The notes under the pieces: generated by a model
What the model was told of the DNA's origin: nothing
Seen by the model: the letters and a program-made list of their open reading frames with translations, nothing else
Databases searched by the model: none
Source: Microthrixaceae bacterium
Lineage (GTDB): Bacteria > Actinomycetota > Acidimicrobiia > Acidimicrobiales > Microtrichaceae
Direction: 5' to 3'
Length of the DNA stretch: 64,000 nt
NCBI GenBank assembly: GCA_020845705.1
Contig: JADLFH010000030.1
Coordinates: 1-64,000, forward strand
Position numbers and translations under genes: made by a program
Part shown: positions 34,474 to 43,467 of the stretch, one piece after another
How the letters are laid out: the number at the start of each line of letters is the position of its first letter
How positions within the stretch are numbered: the stretch's first letter is position 1

Positions 34474-37464
34474 GTGGTGAAAGTCGAGCTGCTCGGGCCA
34501 CTCCGGGTGCATGGATGCAACGGCGCCGAGATCGCCGTCGCCAGTGCGCCCCAACGCCGCCTCCTCAGCGTGCTCGCGCTGCATCCGGGGTCCGTCGTGC
34601 GCTCCTCGACCCTCGAGTCGTGGTTGGAGCTGTCCCCCGGTGCACTCCGAACCTCGATCAGCCGCCTGCGTCGTGTGCTCGACCCCGAGGTTCTGGAGAC
34701 GACACCGCCCGGATACACGTTGCACGCGGTGGTCGACGTGGCGGAGTTCGAGGAGCTCATCGCCCGCGCCGGGAAGGTCGACGACTCCACGGCGCGGGAT
34801 CTGCTCGACGACGCGATCCAGCGGTGGCATGGCGAACCGCTCGCTGAATTCGCGCACGAATCCTGGGCCGAAGCCGACGTGGCCAAACTGCACGAACAAC
34901 ACGCGGTCGCCGTCGAGGACCTTGCAGTGCTCCTGTTGCAGGGTGGCGAGGCCTCGGCCGCCCAGCTCAGCCTCCGCCACATGCTCGAACTCCACCCCTA
35001 TCGCGACCGCATGCGGGCGCTGCTCATGCGGGCGCTCGCAGAGGACGGGCGCTGCACCGACGCGCTCCGCGTCTTCCACGACTACCGACAGCGCCTGCAC
35101 GACGAGGTGGGCACCGAGCCGATCGACGCTCTGGTCGAACTGGACCGCCTCATCGCGTCGCGGGTCGGGACTCCGGGCCCCTTGCCGCCGCCTCGGTCCG
35201 ACCACACCGCTTGGACCCGCACACACAGCCGGATGCCGCTCGGTCTGCCGGGTCCAACACATCGTCTGCCGCTTCCCCTCAGCTCCTTCGTCGGGCGCCA
35301 AGAAGACCTGGCCGCCCTTGTGACCCTTGTCGAGGGGAATCGCCTGGTGGTGTTGACGGGAGTCGGCGGATGCGGAAAGACCCGCCTGGCGCTGTCGTTG
35401 GCGATGGCGGTGGCGAACCGTGCCGTCGAGGGATGGACTCACACGCATTGGAGCGGACTCGAGGCGATCACGAATCCCGGTGACGTTGTCGAGGCCGTCG
35501 CTGCGGCGGTCGGCTTCGCGTCCCACCCCGGCCTCGACCCCCACGCGATCCTCGCCGAACACCTCGGCGGAGCCACACCCAACCTGTTGGTCCTCGACAA
35601 CGCCGAACACCTCCTCGAAGCAGTGGTCGGGCTCGTCTCGGAGCTCTTGGCGCGGTGTCCGCAACTTCATGTCCTGGTGACGAGTCGTGAGCCCCTTGGG
35701 ATCACCGGCGAAACGGTGTGGCGCGTCCCCTCGTTGTCGATCCCACCAGACGCCCGAGCCGCGAGCATCGACGAGATCCTCACCTACGACTCGGTGCGGC
35801 TCTTCCTGGAGCGGGCGAAATCCGTGCGGCCCGACCTCGACTGGTCGGCGGATCGTGATGCGGCGCGGCATGTGGCATCGATCTGCATCGGGCTCGACGG
35901 CCTCCCACTGGGGATCGAACTGGCGGCGGCGCGCGCCCGAGCGTTGCCGCTCGACGTCGTGGCCCGCGGCATCGGCAACGCGCTCGGTTGGCGAAGCTCT
36001 AACAAGGCGTCACCGCTTGGGAGACACGCCACCCTCCGAGCGTGCATCGCTTGGAGCGTGGAGCTGGTCGCGCCCGACGCGAGATCGATGCTGACGCGCC
36101 TCGCTGTGTTCCAGTCGTGGTTCGGGTTCGACGCGGCAGTGGCGGTGGGCGGCGCCGATCAGCCCGCTGAGGACGCGGCCGCCGCGCTACAGGCGCTCGT
36201 CGACGCGAGCCTTGTCGAGTTCGACGCTGGGAGGGGCCGGTACCGGATGCTGCAAGCCGTCCGGCAGTTCCACACGCTGCGCCCCGATGCCCGAAGTGAG
36301 CTCCATCTGGCCCGACTCCGCCACGCCGAGCACTTCGCGGCGTACTGCACCGAGGTAGGCGAGGGGCGCCACGGGATCGGACGCACACCCCTGTCGCTCG
36401 AGATGCCCGACATCGTTGCCGCCAAGCGCTGGGCCTCCAGGCATGCACCCGCACTCGCGCTCGACATGTGCGCCGGTCTCGGCTCGGTGCGAAGCGCGTT
36501 GGGCCACCACGGCGACGTGGCCGACACCTGGGCATGGCTCATGTCGCAGGACCGAACCGGACCGGGCGGGGACGAGCGGTGCTCTCCACTGTGGGCGGTC
36601 GCGGTCGCTGCCACCATAGGGGCAGCGACGATGCAGTCGATCGATGTCAGCCGAGCGGTCGCGGAGCTCCGCTGCGGCCTCGCTCCCGATGCCAACCGAG
36701 CCCGCGGATGGCTGACCCGTGAAGCGGCGCTCGGCCCGGCGTACCAGGGCCGGCCGAGCGGGATCGTCGCCTACCTGCTCGATGTGGAGGAGAGGAGAGA
36801 CGATGTCGAGTTCGCCGTCCACGGTGGCGTAGCAGCGTACGTGCTTGCCCTGATGGGTCGCACCGAGGAGTCGGCGGCCCTTGTCGAGAGGCTCTCGCGT
36901 CTGGCGCGCCGGAGCGGGTCGGACTTCGGTGTCGAGTCGGTGGGCGACGGGTTTGCGGCGGCCGTCATCTGCGACATTGCATGTGGAGACCTTCCGGCGG
37001 CGAGAGCGCGGGCCTCGGCTCGGGTTCCCGACGATCCCACCTTCTCCATGACCGCCGCTGCCGCCATCGCCGAGCTGGCTCTTTCCACGGGTGACCACGA
37101 GGTGCTCGCCTGCGCCCGGCGTTGGTCGCGGCGACCCACGCTGCCGCTCTGGAGGTTCCTTCCGACCTTCATCGATCTGGTGGCGATGCGTCTCGACGGG
37201 AGGATCGAAGCTGCGGCCGCCGCGGCCGAGCGCTACTGGAGCCAGGCCGCGCCGGTACCCGTGTCGCGGGTCGGGCCGCTGCCCACCATCACCAGCGCTC
37301 TGCTCGACGCGGGCCGGCTGTCCCAGGCCGCCGAGGTGGTGAAGGAGGCAGCCCAACTCGTCTCGGCCATGGAGGAAGCGCCTCGGCTCACGGCGGGGCT
37401 CCGTGTGAGCGAGGCGCTGATGACGGAGCGGAACCTGTCGATTCCTGGTGACGCGCAGCTGTAA
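34474..37464 (+). CDS. AfsR/SARP-type transcriptional regulator with NB-ARC ATPase domain
   Basis: A 996-residue regulator. Residues 1-88 form an OmpR-like winged helix (VELLGPLRVHG, RTSISRLRRVLD). Residues about 90-230 form the bacterial transcriptional activator domain. An NB-ARC STAND ATPase follows, with Walker A GVGGCGKT (296-303), Walker B-like LLVLDNAEHLL and a VTSREPL motif. The C-terminal half has TPR-like helices. In Streptomyces AfsR/SARP proteins activate secondary-metabolite genes. The start is GTG (34474, or GTG 34477). It is transcribed alone, and no polyketide or NRPS genes are in the window, so its targets are unknown. Confidence 0.87.
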   Translation: MVKVELLGPLRVHGCNGAEIAVASAPQRRLLSVLALHPGSVVRSSTLESWLELSPGALRTSISRLRRVLDPEVLETTPPGYTLHAVVDVAEFEELIARAGKVDDSTARDLLDDAIQRWHGEPLAEFAHESWAEADVAKLHEQHAVAVEDLAVLLLQGGEASAAQLSLRHMLELHPYRDRMRALLMRALAEDGRCTDALRVFHDYRQRLHDEVGTEPIDALVELDRLIASRVGTPGPLPPPRSDHTAWTRTHSRMPLGLPGPTHRLPLPLSSFVGRQEDLAALVTLVEGNRLVVLTGVGGCGKTRLALSLAMAVANRAVEGWTHTHWSGLEAITNPGDVVEAVAAAVGFASHPGLDPHAILAEHLGGATPNLLVLDNAEHLLEAVVGLVSELLARCPQLHVLVTSREPLGITGETVWRVPSLSIPPDARAASIDEILTYDSVRLFLERAKSVRPDLDWSADRDAARHVASICIGLDGLPLGIELAAARARALPLDVVARGIGNALGWRSSNKASPLGRHATLRACIAWSVELVAPDARSMLTRLAVFQSWFGFDAAVAVGGADQPAEDAAAALQALVDASLVEFDAGRGRYRMLQAVRQFHTLRPDARSELHLARLRHAEHFAAYCTEVGEGRHGIGRTPLSLEMPDIVAAKRWASRHAPALALDMCAGLGSVRSALGHHGDVADTWAWLMSQDRTGPGGDERCSPLWAVAVAATIGAATMQSIDVSRAVAELRCGLAPDANRARGWLTREAALGPAYQGRPSGIVAYLLDVEERRDDVEFAVHGGVAAYVLALMGRTEESAALVERLSRLARRSGSDFGVESVGDGFAAAVICDIACGDLPAARARASARVPDDPTFSMTAAAAIAELALSTGDHEVLACARRWSRRPTLPLWRFLPTFIDLVAMRLDGRIEAAAAAAERYWSQAAPVPVSRVGPLPTITSALLDAGRLSQAAEVVKEAAQLVSAMEEAPRLTAGLRVSEALMTERNLSIPGDAQL

Positions 37465-37530
37465 CAGCTTCTGTTGCACGCTCCCGATGTGGCCGGATCT
37501 GCCCGGACACCCGAAGAGAGGGGAAGTCCC

Positions 37531-38163
37531 ATGCCCTACCTGTTCACTCGGACCACGCGGCTCGCGTCGGGTGGTCCCGCTTCGCTCGACTGGGCGTTGA
37601 AGGTCACCGAGAAGGTCAACATGATCGGCGAGCTCAAGGTCTCCCTTTGGGCCCGGATGTTCAGCGCCGAGCTCGGCTCGATCACGTGGAGCACCGTTGT
37701 CGATGACATGGCGGAGATCGTCACCGGTGACGAGAAGCTCGACGCCGACAGCGGCTTCGTGGAGCTCGTCTCCCAAGGCGCGCAGTACAGCGCAGGCACC
37801 GGGCTCGACGACGGCCTGATCCAGTTGATGAACGCCGCCACCGTCACCACCGACGCCAAGTTCGCGATGGTCACCGCCGCTGTCCTGGCGCCGGGCAAGG
37901 CCGCGGAGGGTATCGCCCTGGGCCTCGAGCTCTGCGAACTGGGGAAGGAGGTGACTGGCGCCGAGACGCTGTTCGGCACGGCGGTCACCGGCGTCTTCGG
38001 CCGGCTCGTGTGGATCTCGTTGCACGAGTCGCTCGAGCAGATGCAGGCCGGCGGGGAGGCTCTGGCCGCGAACCCGTCGTGGATCGAGATGATCGACAAG
38101 AGGACGCCGGCGGCCTACATGCCGGGGTCGGGGCAACGCTGGATCTCGCGCAAGGTCATGTAG
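37531..38163 (+). CDS. conserved hypothetical protein downstream of the AfsR-like regulator
   Basis: I do not recognise this 210-residue protein. ATG 37531 has the ribosome binding site GAGGGGAAG upstream, 67 bp after the regulator gene. It has helical, amphipathic segments (VTTDAKFAMVTAAVLAPGKAAEGIAL) and a segment that could be membrane-associated, but no clear transmembrane helix or catalytic motif. No signal peptide is visible. Its position suggests a possible target of the upstream regulator, which is inference only. Confidence 0.6.
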   Translation: MPYLFTRTTRLASGGPASLDWALKVTEKVNMIGELKVSLWARMFSAELGSITWSTVVDDMAEIVTGDEKLDADSGFVELVSQGAQYSAGTGLDDGLIQLMNAATVTTDAKFAMVTAAVLAPGKAAEGIALGLELCELGKEVTGAETLFGTAVTGVFGRLVWISLHESLEQMQAGGEALAANPSWIEMIDKRTPAAYMPGSGQRWISRKVM

Positions 38164-38221
38164 CCGCACTTCGTCCCCAAACCGGGCGCGTGGGGTCGCT
38201 CCGCGTGGAAGGCTGAGCCTC

Positions 38222-39721
38222 GTGGGCGACGAGGACGGCGACGAGGCGATCGAGCACTTCGACGTGGCGATCGTCGGGGCGGGGATCTCGGGTATCGATG
38301 CCGCCTACCACCTTCAGCGACACTGCCCCCGAAAGTCCTTCGTGATCCTCGAAGGTCGTGACGGTCTGGGTGGCACTTGGGACCTGTTCCGCTACCCGGG
38401 AATCCGCTCCGACAGCGACATGCACACCCTCGGGTTCGGGTTCAAGCCGTGGAGGGCCGAAAAGGCGATCGCGGATGGGCCATCGATCCTCGCCTACCTG
38501 CAAGAGACCGTCGAGGAGAACCACCTCGGCCACAAGATCCGCTTCGGTCACCACGTCTCGCGCGCTGACTGGTCGAGCGACGAGGCCCGCTGGACGCTCA
38601 CCGCCACACGGCAGGCCGACGGAACCGAGGCCCGGTTCAGATGCAACTACCTGTTCATGTGCTCGGGCTACTACAGCTACCGCGGGGGCCACAGCCCGGA
38701 GTTCGTGGGTCGGGACCGCTTCGAGGGGACGATCGTGCACCCCCAGCAGTGGCCCGCCGACCTCGACTACAGCGGGAAACGGGTCGTGGTGATCGGCTCG
38801 GGTGCCACGGCAATGACTCTCGTGCCGTCGATGGCACCCACTGCCGCCCATGTCACGATGCTCCAGCGTTCACCCACCTACGTGATCTCCCGGCCCGATG
38901 TCGATCGGGTGGCGAACACGCTGCGCAAGATGTTGCCCGAGCGGATTGCGTACGCGATCACCAGAGCCAAGAACGTCGCACTCCAGCAGTTCGTGTATAG
39001 CTGGTCGCGGCGCCGTCCCGACCAGCTGCGGTCGCTGTTGGTCGGGGCGGTCCGCCGGGAGTTGGGGGCCGACTTCGACGTCGATGCCCACTTCACGCCC
39101 CGCTACGACCCCTGGGACGAGCGGCTCTGTCTGGTTCCCAACGGCGACCTCTTCAAGGCGATCCGCAGCGGCAAGGCGTCGGTGGTGACCGACCGGATCG
39201 AGGCGTTCAGCGCCGAGGGGATCTCCCTCGCGTCGGGTGGAGAACTGCCCGCGGACGTCATCGTGACCGCAACGGGCCTTCAGCTCGTGACGCTCGGGGA
39301 GATGGACTTCACCGTCGATGGCGCCCCGGTCGACTTTGCCGACACCTGGACCTACAAGGGCTACGCGTACTCCGACGTGCCGAACCTGGCATCGGTCTTC
39401 GGATACGTCAACGCGTCGTGGACGCTGCGAGCCGATCTCATCTGCAGCTACGTGTGCCGGCTGCTCAACCACATGGAGTCGATCGGAGCGACCACTGCCA
39501 CGCCCCGGCTGCGGCCTTCGGACCGCTCGATGGCTCCCCGCCCCTGGATCGACGGGTTCAGCCCCGGGTACATCCAGCGTGAGATGCGCCGGTTCCCCAA
39601 GCAGGGCGACCGCGCTCCGTGGCTCAACCCGCAGCGACTCCGAGCCGACCGACATATGTTGCTGAAGGACCCCGTCGATGACGGGGCGATGTGCTTCGAA
39701 GGCAAGGTGCTCAACACATGA
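38222..39721 (+). CDS. FAD-dependent Baeyer-Villiger-type monooxygenase
   Basis: A 499-residue flavoprotein. The N-terminal FAD Rossmann motif is GAGISGIDAAYHL. The type I BVMO fingerprint FxGxxxHxxxWP is met by FEGTIVHPQQWP, and a second Rossmann (VVVIGSGATAMTL) binds NADPH. FRYPGIRSDSDMHTLGF is typical of this group. Relatives insert oxygen next to a ketone (lactone or ester formation) or oxidise sulphur or nitrogen. GTG 38222 is used. The TGA overlaps the methyltransferase ATG, so the two enzymes are coupled. Confidence 0.88.
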   Translation: MGDEDGDEAIEHFDVAIVGAGISGIDAAYHLQRHCPRKSFVILEGRDGLGGTWDLFRYPGIRSDSDMHTLGFGFKPWRAEKAIADGPSILAYLQETVEENHLGHKIRFGHHVSRADWSSDEARWTLTATRQADGTEARFRCNYLFMCSGYYSYRGGHSPEFVGRDRFEGTIVHPQQWPADLDYSGKRVVVIGSGATAMTLVPSMAPTAAHVTMLQRSPTYVISRPDVDRVANTLRKMLPERIAYAITRAKNVALQQFVYSWSRRRPDQLRSLLVGAVRRELGADFDVDAHFTPRYDPWDERLCLVPNGDLFKAIRSGKASVVTDRIEAFSAEGISLASGGELPADVIVTATGLQLVTLGEMDFTVDGAPVDFADTWTYKGYAYSDVPNLASVFGYVNASWTLRADLICSYVCRLLNHMESIGATTATPRLRPSDRSMAPRPWIDGFSPGYIQREMRRFPKQGDRAPWLNPQRLRADRHMLLKDPVDDGAMCFEGKVLNT

Positions 39722-40614
39722 GTGGAGCGGACATGGCAAACCAGGACCAGGCCGACTACTGGAACCGACGGTCGATCTCCTGGGACGAAGAGGCGACCAA
39801 GGCCGAGCCGGTCATCGGCCCGTTCGGTCAGATGGCGATGGAGGCATTGCGTCTGCGCGTGGGGGAGCGAGTGCTCGACATCGGATGTGGAACGGGTGTG
39901 ACCACTCGCATGCTGGCCGATGCCCTGCACCCCAGCGGCCATGCCCACGGCGTCGACATCTCCTCGGCGATGATCGACATCGCGCGGGAGCGGGTGTTCC
40001 ACGGTGGTGCGTCCTTCGAGGTGGCCGACGCCCAGGTCGCGGCGGTCGAGGGTGCCCCATTCGACGCCGCCTTCTCGCGCTTCGGGGTGATGTTCTTCTC
40101 GGATCCGGAGGCTGCGTTCGCGAACATCCGCAGGTCGTTGCTTCCAGGAGGGCGCCTGGGTTTCGCCTGCTGGCAGGACCTCTCGCTCAACGACTGGATC
40201 GGTCTCCCGGCGACAGCCGTGTACGGACTCCTCCCCGAGGGAACAGCGCCGGCCCCGGTGGCCGGTGAACCCGGTCCGTTCTCGATGGCCGACGCGGAGG
40301 GGATCTACGAGATGCTCCAAGGCGCGGGCTATTCGCTCGTCAGGGTGGAGCCGATCGAGCATTCGGTGGAGCTTCCCGTGGAGCTGGTCGATGCGGTGGT
40401 CGAGTTCGGTTGTGGCTCAGGGTTGGTCCGAGATGCGCTGCGTGACGCCTCGCCCGATGTGGTCGAGCGTGCCGTCGGTGCCATTCGCGAGGCCATCGAG
40501 GATTGCGTCGTGGAGATCGAACCGGAACCTGCGGCCGAAGGCGAGGAGCCAGGGCCCCCCGCCCGGGTCCTGCGGCTGTCGGCGGCCGCTCACATCGTCA
40601 CGGCCCGCGCCTGA
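39718..40614 (+). CDS. SAM-dependent methyltransferase (class I)
   Basis: A 298-residue protein with the SAM-binding motif VLDIGCGTGVTTRMLADAL (motif I) and GVDISSAMIDIARERV (motif post-I), plus FDAAFSRFGVMFFSDP. The start overlaps the monooxygenase stop (ATGA at 39718-39721); ATG 39733 with GGAG upstream is also possible. The pairing suggests a tailoring step on the same molecule, such as O-methylation after oxidation; the substrate is unknown. Confidence 0.85.
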   Translation: MSGADMANQDQADYWNRRSISWDEEATKAEPVIGPFGQMAMEALRLRVGERVLDIGCGTGVTTRMLADALHPSGHAHGVDISSAMIDIARERVFHGGASFEVADAQVAAVEGAPFDAAFSRFGVMFFSDPEAAFANIRRSLLPGGRLGFACWQDLSLNDWIGLPATAVYGLLPEGTAPAPVAGEPGPFSMADAEGIYEMLQGAGYSLVRVEPIEHSVELPVELVDAVVEFGCGSGLVRDALRDASPDVVERAVGAIREAIEDCVVEIEPEPAAEGEEPGPPARVLRLSAAAHIVTARA

Positions 40615-40616
40615 GC

Positions 40617-43295
40617 TCAGGCGCCGTCGTCCAAGACGAGGTCGTCGATCGACACGTTGCGGGCACCGGTGTTCGAGCCGCCTCGGACATAGGAGACGTA
40701 GAGCGTGCCGGGGGTGCTGAGCGACGAGTCGGTGTCGGTCGAGGTCCAATCCGACGGCTCGGCCAGGCCGTCGAGCCAGGTCCGGAACTGAATGGTCGAG
40801 CCGACCACTCGTAGCCGCAGCCACTGCTTCGACGTGGACACCGACGACGCTGCCGAGGCCGATCGGATCGTGGCGGAGGTGCCGTTGAGGACGCTGCGCA
40901 CCGTTACCGAGGATGAGTTGGACCGGAACTCCAAGCCGTAGCCGTTGCGTGGCCGATAGGAGTTCGCCCAACCCCCGCTCCCGCGGAGATACACGTTGAA
41001 GTAGCCGATCGAGCCGGTGGAACCGAACTGATACGACATCAGAACCGAGCTGTCGGCTACTGGCGTGATGCCGCTCAGCGACGCCCGGGCGTTCGCACTC
41101 GACACGTCATCGAAGCCGAGGCGTCCAGCGTCACCCTGAACCGCAACGGTTCCGTCGGTTGTGCTGGTCGTCCAGGTTGCGCCCCATGGTGAGCCGTCGG
41201 GGGTGTCGAAGGACGTGGTGAACAACGACGGCGGAGCGTTGGGCACCGTCACCGTGACAGGCGTTGAAACCGCAGTGTTGCCCGAGGTGTCGGTGGCGGT
41301 GGTCTGAAGCGAATGGACACCTGGCGTGGCCGCCCAGTCGAACCCATAGGGCGCCGTCGTATCGACCGCGATGTCGGCGCCGTCCACTGCCAGGCTCACC
41401 GCGGCCACCGACACGTCGTCGCTCGCTGTCGCTGTCACCACGACCGATCCCGAGACGATGGCGCCGTCGGCGGGTGAGGTGATCTCAGTGGTGGGTGGGG
41501 TGACGTCGGGCCCCGGTGGCAACGTGGTGGTGGTTGTCGTAGTGGTGGTTGTCGTAGTGGTGGTTGTCGTAGTGGTCGTGGTCGTCGGAGTGGTCGTGGT
41601 CGTCGTTGTCGTGGTGCTGGTCGTGGTAGTCGGCGCATTGGGGTCACCGGTAGAGGTGAGCGCGGCGGAGAAGCTCATGTCGTTGCTCGACGGAGAGCTC
41701 TGGTGGACTTCGACTGCAATCGTGTTCGTGCCGACCACCACCGATGACGGCGGCAGGTTGAAGGTGCGCGCCGTGTTCTCCGAGGAACCGCCGCGGCTGC
41801 TCTTGGCGCGGGTCGTGGCCCCGATCGCGCCGCTGGGCATGTTGTCGCGGGCTACCTCGACACCGTTCACGTACACCACTGCACCGTCGTCCGCCACCAG
41901 ATCGAGCGACATCGTCAACGGTATCGACGGTGCCGTGAAGCTGGTTCGGAACCATGTCGTGATGTAGCGGGAGCTCGAGCTCGGCCCGAATCCCACGACG
42001 GTGGTCTCGTCTCCGTCGCCGTAGCCGAGTTGCGCCCCACCCGTCGGCCAGGCGCTGTCGTCGAAGCCAGGCTGGGCCCAGTCGGTCGCCGGAGTTGTTT
42101 CGCTCACGAGATAGCGCCACGAGGCCGTGGCGGGCAGCTCAAATGGGGGAGGTGGGACATAGACGTGGGGGAAGATCGCGAAGCCCTGGGCCTGAACCCC
42201 GGAGATGTTCGTGAAGTCACCGGCGATCACGAGGCCGTTCTCGTTGCCGTCGATGGAGCGCACACCCCAGTACTTGTTGAACGTCGGTACGAAGTTGGTG
42301 TCGCGGGTGCCGCTGCCGAGGTTGTTGGACGTGAGGCGGAGATCGAGGTTGCCGTCACACTCCTCGTGGAAGCCCGTGAACATCGTGTCGTCGATGATCT
42401 TGACGGCCTGTGCGTCGCCGCCGCATTCCTGGTCCCACAGGCGCCGTCCCCTGCTTGTGTCGTAGAGCATCCCGCGGTTGCGTCCGCCGCCTGCGGCCAC
42501 CGCCAGGCGCGACCCGTCCTTGTTGAGCGCCAGGTCGAAGACCGGTGCCCCCACCGATGTCCAGACGGTGGAGCGCAGGACGCCGCTCGAGTCGGTGTTC
42601 GCGAAGTACGGCTGGGCAACTGCGTTGACCGTGGTGAAATCCCCACCGAGGTACACCCTGCTGCCGCTGGTGTTGACCTCGACGGCGTTGACGGTGGCAT
42701 CCAGCACGGGTGCGTAGGAGCTGAGCGCGGCCGTGGCGACATCGACGGCGCCGACTCGGGTGCGAGCCGTGTTCTTCAGAAGCGAGAACGACCCGCCCAC
42801 ATACAGCCGCCCGCCGCCGACCGCCAGCGAGTACACGTTCGACGAGGCGTTCGCGCTCCAGGCCGAGTCGACCGCCCCGGTCGTCAGGTTCACCGCCGCC
42901 AGTCGGCCTCGCGCGACACCGTTGACGGCGGTGAACTCCCCTCCGACGAACAGCCGGGTGCCGTCGGTGGCCAGGGCGCGGACCGAGCCGTTGGTGTCGG
43001 CGACGAACCCTGGGATCAACGCGCCGGTGGTCACGTTGAACGCGGCCAGGTTCGAACGCGACACGACGGTTCCACCGTTGGGGCCGCGCACCGTGGAGAA
43101 GGTGCCACCGATGTACGCCACGTTGCCCACCACGAGGCTCGCATAGCCGACACCGTCTGCCCGCCAGACCGCCACCGGGGTGTTCTCGTAGCGGATCGGT
43201 TGCACCGCATCGGCTGAACCGATCACCACTGGAACGATCGCCATCACCACCGCAAGCGTGGCCGGCCACGCGCGCGCCTTGAGTCTCTTCCTCAT
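40617..43295 (-). CDS. large secreted protein: beta-propeller-like, jelly-roll, Ig-like and lectin-like domains
   Basis: An 892-residue exported protein. The signal peptide is residues 1-30 (cleavage after ADA). Residues about 35-378 carry repeated blades with YIGGTF (61), FVGGEF (116), YVGGSF (165), YLGGDF (215) and IAGDF (357) motifs. A beta-jelly-roll domain lies at about 390-548. A nearly pure threonine linker spans about 555-592, an Ig-like domain about 600-685, and a concanavalin-like domain runs to the C-terminus. No catalytic residues are recognised, so adhesion or glycan binding is more likely. ATG 43295 begins the signal peptide. Confidence 0.8.
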   Translation of the reverse strand: MRKRLKARAWPATLAVVMAIVPVVIGSADAVQPIRYENTPVAVWRADGVGYASLVVGNVAYIGGTFSTVRGPNGGTVVSRSNLAAFNVTTGALIPGFVADTNGSVRALATDGTRLFVGGEFTAVNGVARGRLAAVNLTTGAVDSAWSANASSNVYSLAVGGGRLYVGGSFSLLKNTARTRVGAVDVATAALSSYAPVLDATVNAVEVNTSGSRVYLGGDFTTVNAVAQPYFANTDSSGVLRSTVWTSVGAPVFDLALNKDGSRLAVAAGGGRNRGMLYDTSRGRRLWDQECGGDAQAVKIIDDTMFTGFHEECDGNLDLRLTSNNLGSGTRDTNFVPTFNKYWGVRSIDGNENGLVIAGDFTNISGVQAQGFAIFPHVYVPPPPFELPATASWRYLVSETTPATDWAQPGFDDSAWPTGGAQLGYGDGDETTVVGFGPSSSSRYITTWFRTSFTAPSIPLTMSLDLVADDGAVVYVNGVEVARDNMPSGAIGATTRAKSSRGGSSENTARTFNLPPSSVVVGTNTIAVEVHQSSPSSNDMSFSAALTSTGDPNAPTTTTSTTTTTTTTTPTTTTTTTTTTTTTTTTTTTTTLPPGPDVTPPTTEITSPADGAIVSGSVVVTATASDDVSVAAVSLAVDGADIAVDTTAPYGFDWAATPGVHSLQTTATDTSGNTAVSTPVTVTVPNAPPSLFTTSFDTPDGSPWGATWTTSTTDGTVAVQGDAGRLGFDDVSSANARASLSGITPVADSSVLMSYQFGSTGSIGYFNVYLRGSGGWANSYRPRNGYGLEFRSNSSSVTVRSVLNGTSATIRSASAASSVSTSKQWLRLRVVGSTIQFRTWLDGLAEPSDWTSTDTDSSLSTPGTLYVSYVRGGSNTGARNVSIDDLVLDDGA
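41517..41632 (-). repeat. poly-threonine-coding tandem repeat
   Basis: On the plus strand the unit GTGGTTGTCGTAGTG (and GTGGTCGTGGTCGTC variants) recurs with a 15-bp or 12-bp period, coding for a threonine-only linker inside the secreted protein. Its purine/pyrimidine asymmetry and repetition make it prone to length change. Confidence 0.8.
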
Positions 43296-43467
43296 GTCAC
43301 CCGTCCTGCTCGTGCAACCCGCTTTGGGGTCCCGCTCGTGCTTCCCGACGGCCGAGGGTAGGTCCCGCGCACCACACGTGAAAGCTCCGTGAATGGGCAA
43401 ATCTACCCGAGTGCGGTGCCGCCCTCGGTGATGGGCCGATCGGGCTCGGGAGTGGCAGGCTCGACGG

